Part shown: piece by piece, positions 9,744 through 17,726 of the stretch
Layout of the letters: every line of letters starts with the position of its first letter
Numbering within the stretch: the stretch's first letter is position 1
NCBI GenBank assembly: GCA_028285265.1
Contig: JANQPX010000014.1
Span: forward strand, 1 to 54,288
Origin: Geminicoccaceae bacterium
GTDB lineage: Bacteria > Pseudomonadota > Alphaproteobacteria > Geminicoccales > Geminicoccaceae
Reading direction: 5' to 3'
DNA length: 54,288 nt
Notes under the pieces: generated by a model
Databases searched by the model: none
What the model was told of the DNA's origin: nothing
What the model saw: only the letters and a program-made list of their open reading frames with translations
Made by a program: the position numbers and the translations under genes

Positions 9744-12160
9744 GGTGCCGACCCGCTCGCAAGGGCGTGCACCTGGCCTGGAACAGCGAGAAGGGCTGGG
9801 GCCAGACGGGCCTGCCAGGCATCGAGGTCTGGGGAGGACGGGTGTCGTCGGCACTCGACCTCCAATTCCTTCAGCATGTCGGCAAGCTCGGTGATGCCGA
9901 CGGTGGCACAGCTGCTCGCGATTTTGTGCGCCGTATCGGCGAGGCGATGACGATCGCCGCTCGCGATCGCTGCCTCCAGCTTATCAAGCTCGTCATCCCA
10001 TTGTGCGGTGAACGCCTTGGCCACCGCATTGACGATCTGAGGTGAGACGCCCCGAAGCATCTCTGATCCATTGTTTGGCCGCCTCGCTGCCAGTCGAGCT
10101 GGCGTCTCGATGGCGAGGATGGCCGCCACCAGCGCCTCGCCGCTAATCGGCTTGGCGAGGGAAAGGTCGAACGCATGGTTCTTATTTTCGGCCGGTGCCA
10201 ACAGGTCGGCGTTCGCTGTGAGCGCGATGAAGCGTGCCTTCGCTTGACCAAGAGCTTGCCTTAGGCTCAACGCCAATGTCGCGCCGTCGCCGTCCGGTAG
10301 GTGGTAGTCGATCACAAAGACATCGATAGGCTTGGTCGCTGCGACAGCCAGGGCTGCTTTCGCACTGTCCGCTTCGGTCACCGCCAGGCCTGATCGCCTG
10401 ATCTGCTCAGCGCTGACCATTCGGCTGACGTCATCGTCGTCCACCAGCAGGCAGTGAAGACCATCGTCCATCTGTCGACATTGCTGGCCCGGCCCGTGCC
10501 GTCCAACCGACGTCGCTGTCGACGATGGAGCGACACGTTGATAGGGCAGGTCGACCCAGAACACCGCGCCGCCTGAGCGTCGATTGCGAAAGCCGATCTC
10601 GCCGTCAAGCACCTCGACCAGCCGATGGCAGATGGCGAGGCCGAGACCGGCACCGCTATTGTCCGCGCGACCGGGCGCCCGTGCGCCGAACGGTTCAAAA
10701 AGATTGTCGGCGATCGACGCGGGGACGCCGGGGCCGTGATCGTCGACTTCAAGTCGAAGGATGGGCCCATCGGCCGATGCGCTCTTGCGGCGTATCGATA
10801 GGGTGATGCCACCACCGTTGTCATGACGGATGGCGTTGGCAACGAGATTGGTCAGGATCTGTTGTGTCATCTCCCAATCGAGGATGACGGTGCGGGGAAG
10901 ATTGCCGGCGACGGAGACGGTAAGTGGAACGCTGGATTGTTCCGCCCAGACCGAGGCGAATCGGCCATAGTCCGCCAACAGAACTTTCAAATCGCAAGGC
11001 TTGGGCGTTGGAGCGGGAGGACGGGCCTCCAGCCTCGAATAGTCGAGGACCTTGTTCAGCGTCTGGAGGAGATGCCGTCCCGCAGTCTCGATTGCATCGA
11101 GATAGGCATCGTGATGCGCGGCATCCGCGTCACGAAGTAATTCTGCCGCGCCAAGCGCTCCGTGTAATGGTGTGCGAATTTCATGGCTCATCGTGGCAAG
11201 AAAGGTCGACATGGCGCGCCGCGCTCGCTCGGCCTCCTCCGTTGCCAGGCGGTGGGACGTGACATCGTGCAGGATGACGACATAGCCGAGACGCGTGTTT
11301 TCGAGCGCATCGTGGATCGCGCGCTCGCGCATGTCGAAGCACATCGGCCCATCGCGCGTATCCAGCCAGATTGAACCACCGCCATGTCCGTCGATATGTG
11401 CGGCCTTCGATAACACGTCAGCAAGCGGCGTTTTTCGCCCGCGCATCGATTTCAGATAGACGATCTCGCCAGCATCGGCCTTGCCGACGAACAGCTCGGC
11501 AGCGGCCTGGTTGGCATTCAGTAGCCGGCGCTGACGGTCCAGGAGAAAGGCAGGATCGCGTAGACTTTCGAAGACCGAGAAGTAGCGATCCTTCTCGAGC
11601 GTGACGCTGCGGGTGCGCGCCTGTAACTCCATCAGGCGATCGTCCTCGGTGGCTTCCGCCCAGTCCGCGCTGATGCTGAGTTCCGCCGCATCGAAGAAGC
11701 CCTCGAGCGTTCGATGGGCGGCGCGAACGACGTCGAGATCGGTCGTGAGTCCATCTTGCTCACGCACTTGATCGAACACATCCTGATAGAGCGTTTTGAA
11801 ATGCTTGAAGAGGCCGAGATAGAGCTGAAGCGTCACACCGAAAGCGCGGTGCCGCTTGGCAACGCTGCGCATCAGCGCGAAGCGATGATCCCGCTGATAG
11901 TCGATGGTTCCTTCGGGGCAGCTACTGATGGCGGCGTCGTCATCAAGATAGTCAGCGAGGCATTCGGTAACGCTGTCGATGGCTTCGATCCAGGCAGCGC
12001 GAATGGTCGTTGTGTACTGCGCATAGCCGTGATCTTTGGCGACTTGGATGGCCCGATCCACCAGAACATCACGCTGTGCCTTAAAGATCCCCGGCATGAA
12101 GGCGACCAGGCAGGATGTCTCGTGTGGATCGATCGACGGCGGCAAAGCGGGTGACGGCAT
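9740..12160 (-). CDS. soluble hybrid histidine kinase (sensor-PAS-HK-REC-Hpt)
   Basis: With ATG 12160, preceded by GGGGAAAAAC, the protein has 806 aa; an in-frame extension to 12286 lacks a ribosome-binding site. There is no TM helix. Residues 1 to about 170 are a helical domain containing DHRFALMRSVAKRHRAFG, resembling globin-like/RsbR-type sensor folds (weak call). A PAS domain follows (about 205-300), then HisKA (SHEIRTPLHG, phospho-His H326) and an HATPase with NLVANAIRH, DDHGPGVP and GAGLGL. A receiver (FVIDYHLPDGDG) and a C-terminal Hpt (DTAHKIASSC) complete it. This tripartite layout is that of TorS/ArcB-type kinases, which phosphorylate an OmpR-type partner through their Hpt; the partner is the overlapping gene 3'. 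The absence of membrane segments points to an internal signal (redox, gas or metabolite). Confidence 0.92.
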   Translation of the reverse strand: MPSPALPPSIDPHETSCLVAFMPGIFKAQRDVLVDRAIQVAKDHGYAQYTTTIRAAWIEAIDSVTECLADYLDDDAAISSCPEGTIDYQRDHRFALMRSVAKRHRAFGVTLQLYLGLFKHFKTLYQDVFDQVREQDGLTTDLDVVRAAHRTLEGFFDAAELSISADWAEATEDDRLMELQARTRSVTLEKDRYFSVFESLRDPAFLLDRQRRLLNANQAAAELFVGKADAGEIVYLKSMRGRKTPLADVLSKAAHIDGHGGGSIWLDTRDGPMCFDMRERAIHDALENTRLGYVVILHDVTSHRLATEEAERARRAMSTFLATMSHEIRTPLHGALGAAELLRDADAAHHDAYLDAIETAGRHLLQTLNKVLDYSRLEARPPAPTPKPCDLKVLLADYGRFASVWAEQSSVPLTVSVAGNLPRTVILDWEMTQQILTNLVANAIRHDNGGGITLSIRRKSASADGPILRLEVDDHGPGVPASIADNLFEPFGARAPGRADNSGAGLGLAICHRLVEVLDGEIGFRNRRSGGAVFWVDLPYQRVAPSSTATSVGRHGPGQQCRQMDDGLHCLLVDDDDVSRMVSAEQIRRSGLAVTEADSAKAALAVAATKPIDVFVIDYHLPDGDGATLALSLRQALGQAKARFIALTANADLLAPAENKNHAFDLSLAKPISGEALVAAILAIETPARLAARRPNNGSEMLRGVSPQIVNAVAKAFTAQWDDELDKLEAAIASGDRHRLADTAHKIASSCATVGITELADMLKELEVECRRHPSSPDLDAWQARLAPALLAVPGQVHALASGSAP

Positions 12161-12259
12161 GTTTTTCCCCGACGGCCCGAAGGAGCCTCCCTTAAATCCT
12201 TTATTGTTGCGTTGACTAGAGCACTGCTGGAAGCGGCAAGCAACAATGAGACCGCTTTG

Positions 12260-12290
12260 GATTACATCTGCATTACATCTTTTCACATCT
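12260..12290. promoter_or_regulatory. three phased direct repeats, probable response-regulator operator
   Basis: The decamers GATTACATCT (12260-12269), CATTACATCT (12271-12280) and TTTCACATCT (12281-12290) follow one another with 10-11 nt periodicity, one helical turn. OmpR/PhoB/TorR-type regulators bind such tandem direct repeats as head-to-tail dimers. The site lies in the 245-nt divergent region, about 100 nt from the kinase start and about 115 nt from the alpha-subunit start, suited to regulating one or both promoters. Confidence 0.6.
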
Positions 12291-12405
12291 CGATAGCCTC
12301 TCGTCCTTCGCCTTTGAGTTAAGCTCTCCAGAATAAATTCGACCGATCGCCAATGCTCGCTACGGCTCTGTGGGACAAGGCGGCGACGGGCAGGGGAGGC
12401 AGGCT

Positions 12406-15138
12406 ATGCTCAGGGTCAAGCGTCGGGATTTCCTGAAGGCTTCGTCACTCACCGGGGCAGGCGTCCTGGCGGCTAACAACGCGTGGGCCCTCAATCGGCT
12501 TGAGCCGATCGGGGATACGCTTGAGACCGACTATCCCTATCGGGACTGGGAAGACCTGTATCGCCGTGAATATAGCTGGGACAAGGTTGGTAAAGCGGCG
12601 CATTGTATCAATTGCGTCGGCAACTGCGCCTTCGACGTCTTCGTCAAGGACGGCATCGTGTTGCGCGAAGAGCAACTCGCCAAGTATCCGCAGATCAATC
12701 CCAACGTGCCCGACGCCAACCCGCGCGGTTGCCAGAAGGGCGCCATCCATTCTTCGGCAATGTATGAAGGCGATCGCCTGCGCTATCCCCTGAAACGGGT
12801 CGGCGAGCGCGGCGAAGGCAAGTGGCAGCGGGTATCTTGGGATCAGATCACCGAGGAGATCGCTGACAAGATCATCGATATTTTCGAGGAACACGGTCCC
12901 GGCAAGCTGATGACCCATACCGGCTCCGGCAATCTCTCGATGGTACGCCTCGCCGCACCCTATCGCTTCGCGTCGCTGGTCGGTGGCGTGCAGCTCGACA
13001 TCTTCACCGATGTGGGTGACCTCAACACCGGTGCCCATCTTGCCTATGGCAATCCGCTGGAGAGCTTCACCTCAGATGCGTGGTTCGATGCTGACTACAT
13101 CATGATGTCGCTGTTCAATCCGAATGCGACCCGCATTCCAGACGCGCACTACATTTGGGAAGCCAAATATAACGGGGCCCGCGTGGTCTCGGTGGCGCCG
13201 GACTACAACCCCTCCTCGATCCATGCTGATCTCTGGATGCCGATTAAGCAGGGGGCTGACCCGTTCTTGGCGATGTCGTTCGTCAACGTGATCATCGAGG
13301 AAGGCCTCTATGATGAAGCCTTTATGAAGGAACAGACTGATCTTGTGACCCTGGTGCGCGAGGACGACGGCAAGCTGCTTCGCGAATCCGATCTGACGGA
13401 TGGCGGCTCTGACGAAGTCTTTTATCACTGGGATCAGACGACGGGCGCCGCCGTCGCCTTCAAAGGCTCCATGGGCTCCGAGGACAAGACGCTGGATCTG
13501 GGTGATGTCGATCCGGCGATCGAAGGAACCTTCGACGTCGACGGTATTGCCGTGACGACCGTGTTCGAAAAGGTCAGGGCCGAGGCGCAAAAATTCTCGC
13601 CGGAGGCCACCGAGGCGGAGACCGGCATTCACCCGGACACCGTTCGTCAGGAAGCCCGCCTCTTCGCCAAGGCGAAGAAGGCGATCTTGATGCAAGGCTT
13701 CAATGTCGGGCGTTACTCAAACGGTATCTATACCGGCTGGGCACAATCCTTGATGCTGGCGCTGACCGGCCATGGCGGCAAGCGTGGCGGGCTTGATACC
13801 TCTTGGATCGAGTGGAACCACGGCAAGCTGTTGGAACTTGCCTTGTTCGGGTTTCAGAAGTTTCCGCGGCTCGAAGCGGGGGGGCTTGGCGAGTTCATGC
13901 GCGGTCGCATGATCGAGCACGCGCGAAGCCATTTCGACAACGAGAAATTGAAAGAGCGCGTCGGCTTCGATCTGGACGAGATGGAAGCGATGATCGATGA
14001 GTCGATCGGTGAGGGCTGGATGCCTTACCACGGCGACATGAAAGGGTTGATCTCGATCGCCGACAACAAGTTCCGCCGCAACAAACATGCCGACAAATAT
14101 CGCGAGCGCATTCTCGAAGAGGTCGAGGCGTTGTTCGTCAATATCAATGTGCGCATGGACTCGACCGCGCAATGGGCCGACTACCTGCTTCCTGCCGCAA
14201 GCCACTATGAGGCCTGGGATCTGCGTTCGGTCGGCTTCCACCGTTTCGTCAACGTGTTCTCCCGCCCGGTGGATCCCATCGGAGAGGCCAAGCCCGATTG
14301 GGAGATCATGGTGCTGCTCACGGAAAAGATCCAAGAACGTGCGGTTGCCCGGGGCATTGGTGGCTATCAGGATGGTGAGGTCAGCCGGGATCTGCACACC
14401 ATCCATGATGATTTTACCATGGGCGGCACGCTCTTGACCGATTACGACGCCACCAAATGGCTGGTGGACAACAGTGCCGAATTTGGCGGCGTCAGCCTGG
14501 AAGAAGGGGCGGAACAAGGCTTCTTTGTCATGTCCGAAGCGGGCGGCGCCAATCAACCGATCCCTGCCTCCGAGCCCTACAATCCGTTCGTCGCACAGAC
14601 CGAAGGCAAGAAACCCTACGACACGCTGACCGGCCGCATCACCTTTTACTGCGACCACCCGCGTTTCATGAAGCTGGGAGCCACCGTGCCAACCGCGCGC
14701 CATCATGCCGGCCGCGAAGCCTCCAACTATCCGCTGTCTTTCTACTCACCCCACACCCGCTGGGGCATCCATTCCAACTGGCGCTCCAACAAGTTCATGA
14801 TGCGGCTGCAACGAGGAGAGCCCAATATCTACCTCAACCCCAAGCTTGCAGCCGAGCGTGGCATTACCGACGGCGGACGGGTCAGGGTTTTTAATGGTAT
14901 CGGTGAATTTTTTGCCCAGGCGAAGTTCTATCCAAGCATACCCGAGACCTCGATCATGATGGAGCATGGCTGGGAGCCTCACCAATACGAGCAGAATAAG
15001 CCGATGAATAACGCCATGGCGACCCTGATCCAGCCGCTGGAGCTCTGTGGCAATTGGGGGCATCTCGGTTTCAAGCTTTGGAAGTATAACGCCAATCAGC
15101 TGGCGCATGAGAGCAGCGTCGACGTCGAGCCCGCGTGA
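12406..15138 (+). CDS. type II DMSO-reductase-family molybdoenzyme, catalytic alpha subunit (DdhA/ClrA/SerA-like)
   Basis: ATG 12406 follows GGGGAGG by 6 nt and gives 910 aa. A Tat signal (VKRRDFLKASS, hydrophobic GAGVLAA) sends the folded enzyme to the periplasm. The FS0 [4Fe-4S] site has the type II pattern His-x3-Cys: H66, C70, C74 and C109 (RGCQKG). D202 or D205 in FTDVGDLNTG sits where NarG and ethylbenzene dehydrogenase place the Asp ligand to Mo. LFNPNATRIPDAHY and the C-terminal molydopterin-dinucleotide-binding domain (SFYSPHTRWGIHSNW) fit the family. Gene order alpha-beta-delta-gamma equals that of dimethylsulfide dehydrogenase, chlorate and selenate reductases. The substrate cannot be decided: this family contains both oxidases (DMS, ethylbenzene) and reductases (chlorate, selenate, nitrate). 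It is transcribed divergently from a two-component pair. Confidence 0.93.
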   Translation: MLRVKRRDFLKASSLTGAGVLAANNAWALNRLEPIGDTLETDYPYRDWEDLYRREYSWDKVGKAAHCINCVGNCAFDVFVKDGIVLREEQLAKYPQINPNVPDANPRGCQKGAIHSSAMYEGDRLRYPLKRVGERGEGKWQRVSWDQITEEIADKIIDIFEEHGPGKLMTHTGSGNLSMVRLAAPYRFASLVGGVQLDIFTDVGDLNTGAHLAYGNPLESFTSDAWFDADYIMMSLFNPNATRIPDAHYIWEAKYNGARVVSVAPDYNPSSIHADLWMPIKQGADPFLAMSFVNVIIEEGLYDEAFMKEQTDLVTLVREDDGKLLRESDLTDGGSDEVFYHWDQTTGAAVAFKGSMGSEDKTLDLGDVDPAIEGTFDVDGIAVTTVFEKVRAEAQKFSPEATEAETGIHPDTVRQEARLFAKAKKAILMQGFNVGRYSNGIYTGWAQSLMLALTGHGGKRGGLDTSWIEWNHGKLLELALFGFQKFPRLEAGGLGEFMRGRMIEHARSHFDNEKLKERVGFDLDEMEAMIDESIGEGWMPYHGDMKGLISIADNKFRRNKHADKYRERILEEVEALFVNINVRMDSTAQWADYLLPAASHYEAWDLRSVGFHRFVNVFSRPVDPIGEAKPDWEIMVLLTEKIQERAVARGIGGYQDGEVSRDLHTIHDDFTMGGTLLTDYDATKWLVDNSAEFGGVSLEEGAEQGFFVMSEAGGANQPIPASEPYNPFVAQTEGKKPYDTLTGRITFYCDHPRFMKLGATVPTARHHAGREASNYPLSFYSPHTRWGIHSNWRSNKFMMRLQRGEPNIYLNPKLAAERGITDGGRVRVFNGIGEFFAQAKFYPSIPETSIMMEHGWEPHQYEQNKPMNNAMATLIQPLELCGNWGHLGFKLWKYNANQLAHESSVDVEPA

Positions 15139-15187
15139 ACGGGATCACAATGATGGGCCCTCAAACAGACCCCGCGGAGGAACGGCA

Positions 15188-16168
15188 ATGGCTGTGAAAC
15201 GTCAGCTCAGCATGGTGATGGATCTGAACAAGTGCATCGGCTGCCACACCTGCACATCGGCCTGCAAGCTGCAATGGACCAATCGCAATGGCCGCGAATA
15301 CATGTACTGGAACAATGTCGAGACCATGCCCGGTACCGGATATCCCAAAAATTATGCTGATATGGGCGGTGGCTTTGACGAGGATGGCGCCCTCAAGCTT
15401 GGCACCGAACCCAGTGCCGAAGACTATGGCGTTCCCTGGGATTATAATTACGAAGAAGCCCTGATGACCGGCACCGATCCCTGGTTGCGGCCGAACGTCA
15501 AACCGACGTGGGGAGCGAACTGGGACGAAGATCAGGGCGAGGGTGATTATCCCAACAGCTACTACTTCTATCTTCCACGCCTCTGCAATCACTGTGAAAA
15601 CCCAGCATGTCTCGCGGCCTGCTCGCGCAATGCGATCTATAAGCGCCAGGAAGACGGCATTGTCCTGATCGATCAGGAACGCTGCCGTGGCTATCGCTAC
15701 TGTGTCAGTGCCTGTCCCTACAAAAAGGTCTATTTCAACGAGGAGATCTCGAAGTCCGAGAAGTGCATTTTCTGCTACCCACGGATCGAAAAGGGGCTGC
15801 CCACGGCCTGCGCCAAGCAATGCGTCGGCCGCATCCGCTGGATCGGCTATCGTGATGACGAAGCCGGCCCCATCCATTTGTTGGTGGAAAAATACAAGGT
15901 GGCGTTGCCGCTGCATCCGGAATGGGGCACCAAGCCGAACGTCTTCTATGTGCCCCCTCTCTCACCGCCGAAAATCGGTGAGGATGGTGCTGCGATGGCC
16001 GAATCGCGTGTACCCACAGAGTATCTAGAAAGTTTGTTCGGTGACGGCGTCAAGGACGCGCTCGAGACGCTGACGGCGGAGCGCCAAAAGAAGGCGGGTG
16101 GTCAGGACAGCGAACTCATGGATACGCTGATCGGCTATCGACACGCCGAAATGTTCAAGCTGAGCTGA
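15188..16168 (+). CDS. molybdoenzyme beta subunit, four-cluster iron-sulfur protein
   Basis: A 326-aa electron-transfer subunit of the NarH/DdhB type. Four cysteine groups are seen: C16-x2-C19-x2-C22-x3-C26 (CIGCHTCTSAC), CNHCENPACLAAC, CRGYRYCVSAC, and CIFCYPRIEKG...CAKQC. In the third group a Tyr replaces the second Cys, the position where NarH has Trp, which is the signature of a [3Fe-4S] cluster. The other three groups should bind [4Fe-4S]. There is no signal peptide; the subunit is presumably carried through Tat by the alpha subunit. ATG 15188 follows GCGGAGGAACGGCA, 49 nt after the alpha stop; an in-frame ATG at 15047 lies inside the alpha gene and is not credible. Confidence 0.95.
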   Translation: MAVKRQLSMVMDLNKCIGCHTCTSACKLQWTNRNGREYMYWNNVETMPGTGYPKNYADMGGGFDEDGALKLGTEPSAEDYGVPWDYNYEEALMTGTDPWLRPNVKPTWGANWDEDQGEGDYPNSYYFYLPRLCNHCENPACLAACSRNAIYKRQEDGIVLIDQERCRGYRYCVSACPYKKVYFNEEISKSEKCIFCYPRIEKGLPTACAKQCVGRIRWIGYRDDEAGPIHLLVEKYKVALPLHPEWGTKPNVFYVPPLSPPKIGEDGAAMAESRVPTEYLESLFGDGVKDALETLTAERQKKAGGQDSELMDTLIGYRHAEMFKLS

Positions 16169-16177
16169 GCCGACGCC

Positions 16178-16933
16178 ATGTCGGTTACGTTGCATAACAC
16201 GCCGTTGGGCGATAGCGCAGAACGCGCTGCGGCGAAGGAGTCGATTTGGCGCCTTGCGGCACTCGCCTTCGGTCATCCAACCGCCGAGACATATCACGCC
16301 TTCAAGAGCGGTGACTTTCACCGGGCGTTCGATCATTCCTGGTCCGCCGTCACCGGGCGGCGCTGGTTGGATGTCACATCGTCCCCCAATTTCGCCACGC
16401 TTGAGGCGGGCTACATCACGGCGTTCCTGCACGGCCCTAAGGGCAAGCCGATGGCCTCCCTGCTGGCGGGCGACCATGAGCCCTTGTTGGCGGGGCACGC
16501 CCGTCCGGTTTTCATGCTGAACATCTCGGCCTTCTATCGCCATTTCGGTCTCCAGGCTGCCACCGACGACGAGGGTAGGGCGGACGAGCCTGACCATCTC
16601 GCCAGCATGTTGGAGTTCATGGCGGTGCTCTGCCATCTCGAGGCCAAAGCCCTCCGAGCAGGGCGTGATCCGGCACCCTATCGACGGGCGGAACGTGATT
16701 TCATCAGACGTTATCTCGGTCCGATGCTGTACATGATTGCCGGCTGCCTGCGGGCAGGTCCAGCAACGGATCTCGATCCGATCATCACACGGCTTCTGGA
16801 TGACTTGCCGACATGGGCCGAGAGCCAAGCGACCGAACTGGAGGCCAGAGTCGGTCCCTATCGCGACCCGGATCAGCCCGGTTTTGCCGGAACCAAAACG
16901 AAAGACGTCGCCGCTGGCGACCTTTGGGGATGA
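16178..16933 (+). CDS. TorD-family maturation chaperone (delta subunit, DdhD/ClrD-like)
   Basis: A 251-aa soluble helical protein beginning 9 nt after the beta stop. EPDHLASMLEFMAVL is the conserved TorD/DmsD/NarJ-family motif (E-P-D-H-L). Such chaperones bind the Tat signal and apo-form of the catalytic subunit, help insertion of the molybdenum cofactor and hold back export until folding is complete. In the ddh, clr and ser operons the same gene occupies this third position and is not part of the mature enzyme. Confidence 0.92.
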   Translation: MSVTLHNTPLGDSAERAAAKESIWRLAALAFGHPTAETYHAFKSGDFHRAFDHSWSAVTGRRWLDVTSSPNFATLEAGYITAFLHGPKGKPMASLLAGDHEPLLAGHARPVFMLNISAFYRHFGLQAATDDEGRADEPDHLASMLEFMAVLCHLEAKALRAGRDPAPYRRAERDFIRRYLGPMLYMIAGCLRAGPATDLDPIITRLLDDLPTWAESQATELEARVGPYRDPDQPGFAGTKTKDVAAGDLWG

Positions 16934-16943
16934 GGAGATCGCC

Positions 16944-17726
16944 ATGAACGTGCAACGAACCGCCCTAGGCGCCGCAGCCTGTTCGATCCTCAGTATGCTT
17001 GCCGGACCTGCCAGCGCAGACGGCGACAGCTTGGTCGAGGCGAACGTCAAGGAATTGATGGCGGGCGATGAAGTCGCCGTCTCGCGCATTCCTGACGGTA
17101 TCTATCTCCGTTCGGTCAACGATCCCGATGATGTGATTTGGGAGCGACTGCCGGAATACAGAACCCATGTGGCACCGGCGCCGCCCGTGCATGAGTCCGT
17201 GGCTCTTCGGCTGAACGACGAGGACGAGGGGCGGGATGTTTACTTCACACTCGCGCGGACGTCCGATCGCTTCTATGTTCGGCTTCGCTGGCGCGACGAC
17301 ACCGCGGACATGGCGACCACCCATGACCGGTTTCGGGATGGTGCCGCCGTCCAATTCGCGATCGGCGATGAGGCGACATCCGCCATCATGGGCACAGGCC
17401 CCGAGGAACCGGTTAACATCTGGTATTGGCGATCCGACGCCAACGAGATCGAGAACCTTGCTGCCGGTGGGCCAGGCAGCACGACAAGGCTCGACGAACA
17501 GCCGGTGAGCGGTGACAGTCTTTACTGGAGCGACGAGGAATCATCGCTCGGTCAATGGGTGGTTGTCATGTCCCGTCCGATCGATGCCAATGGCCAACAC
17601 CAGATTTCGTTTGATCGCGATAAGCTGCCGATCGCCTTCGCGCTATGGCAGGGTAGTGACGGTCAGCGGGATGGTCTGAAAAGCGTGTCCGAAGACTGGA
17701 TCATCGCCGATCTCGGTGCCGAGTAG
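16944..17726 (+). CDS. molybdoenzyme gamma subunit, periplasmic b-haem protein
   Basis: A 260-aa protein with a Sec signal (cleavage after GPASA at about residue 23) and a beta-rich domain of the ethylbenzene-dehydrogenase-related/DOMON-like haem-binding family. VYFTLARTSDRFYVRLRW, RDGAAVQFAIG, SAIMGTG, NIWYWR and a C-terminal LPIAFALWQGSDGQRDG match gamma subunits of type II enzymes, which bind one haem b through a Met and a Lys. MGTG and the Lys in DGLKSVSEDW are candidate ligands. The ATG at 16944 lies 10 nt after the delta stop and follows GAGGAGATCGCC. It should pass electrons between the beta subunit and a soluble cytochrome, possibly the one encoded at 21434. Confidence 0.92.
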   Translation: MNVQRTALGAAACSILSMLAGPASADGDSLVEANVKELMAGDEVAVSRIPDGIYLRSVNDPDDVIWERLPEYRTHVAPAPPVHESVALRLNDEDEGRDVYFTLARTSDRFYVRLRWRDDTADMATTHDRFRDGAAVQFAIGDEATSAIMGTGPEEPVNIWYWRSDANEIENLAAGGPGSTTRLDEQPVSGDSLYWSDEESSLGQWVVVMSRPIDANGQHQISFDRDKLPIAFALWQGSDGQRDGLKSVSEDWIIADLGAE

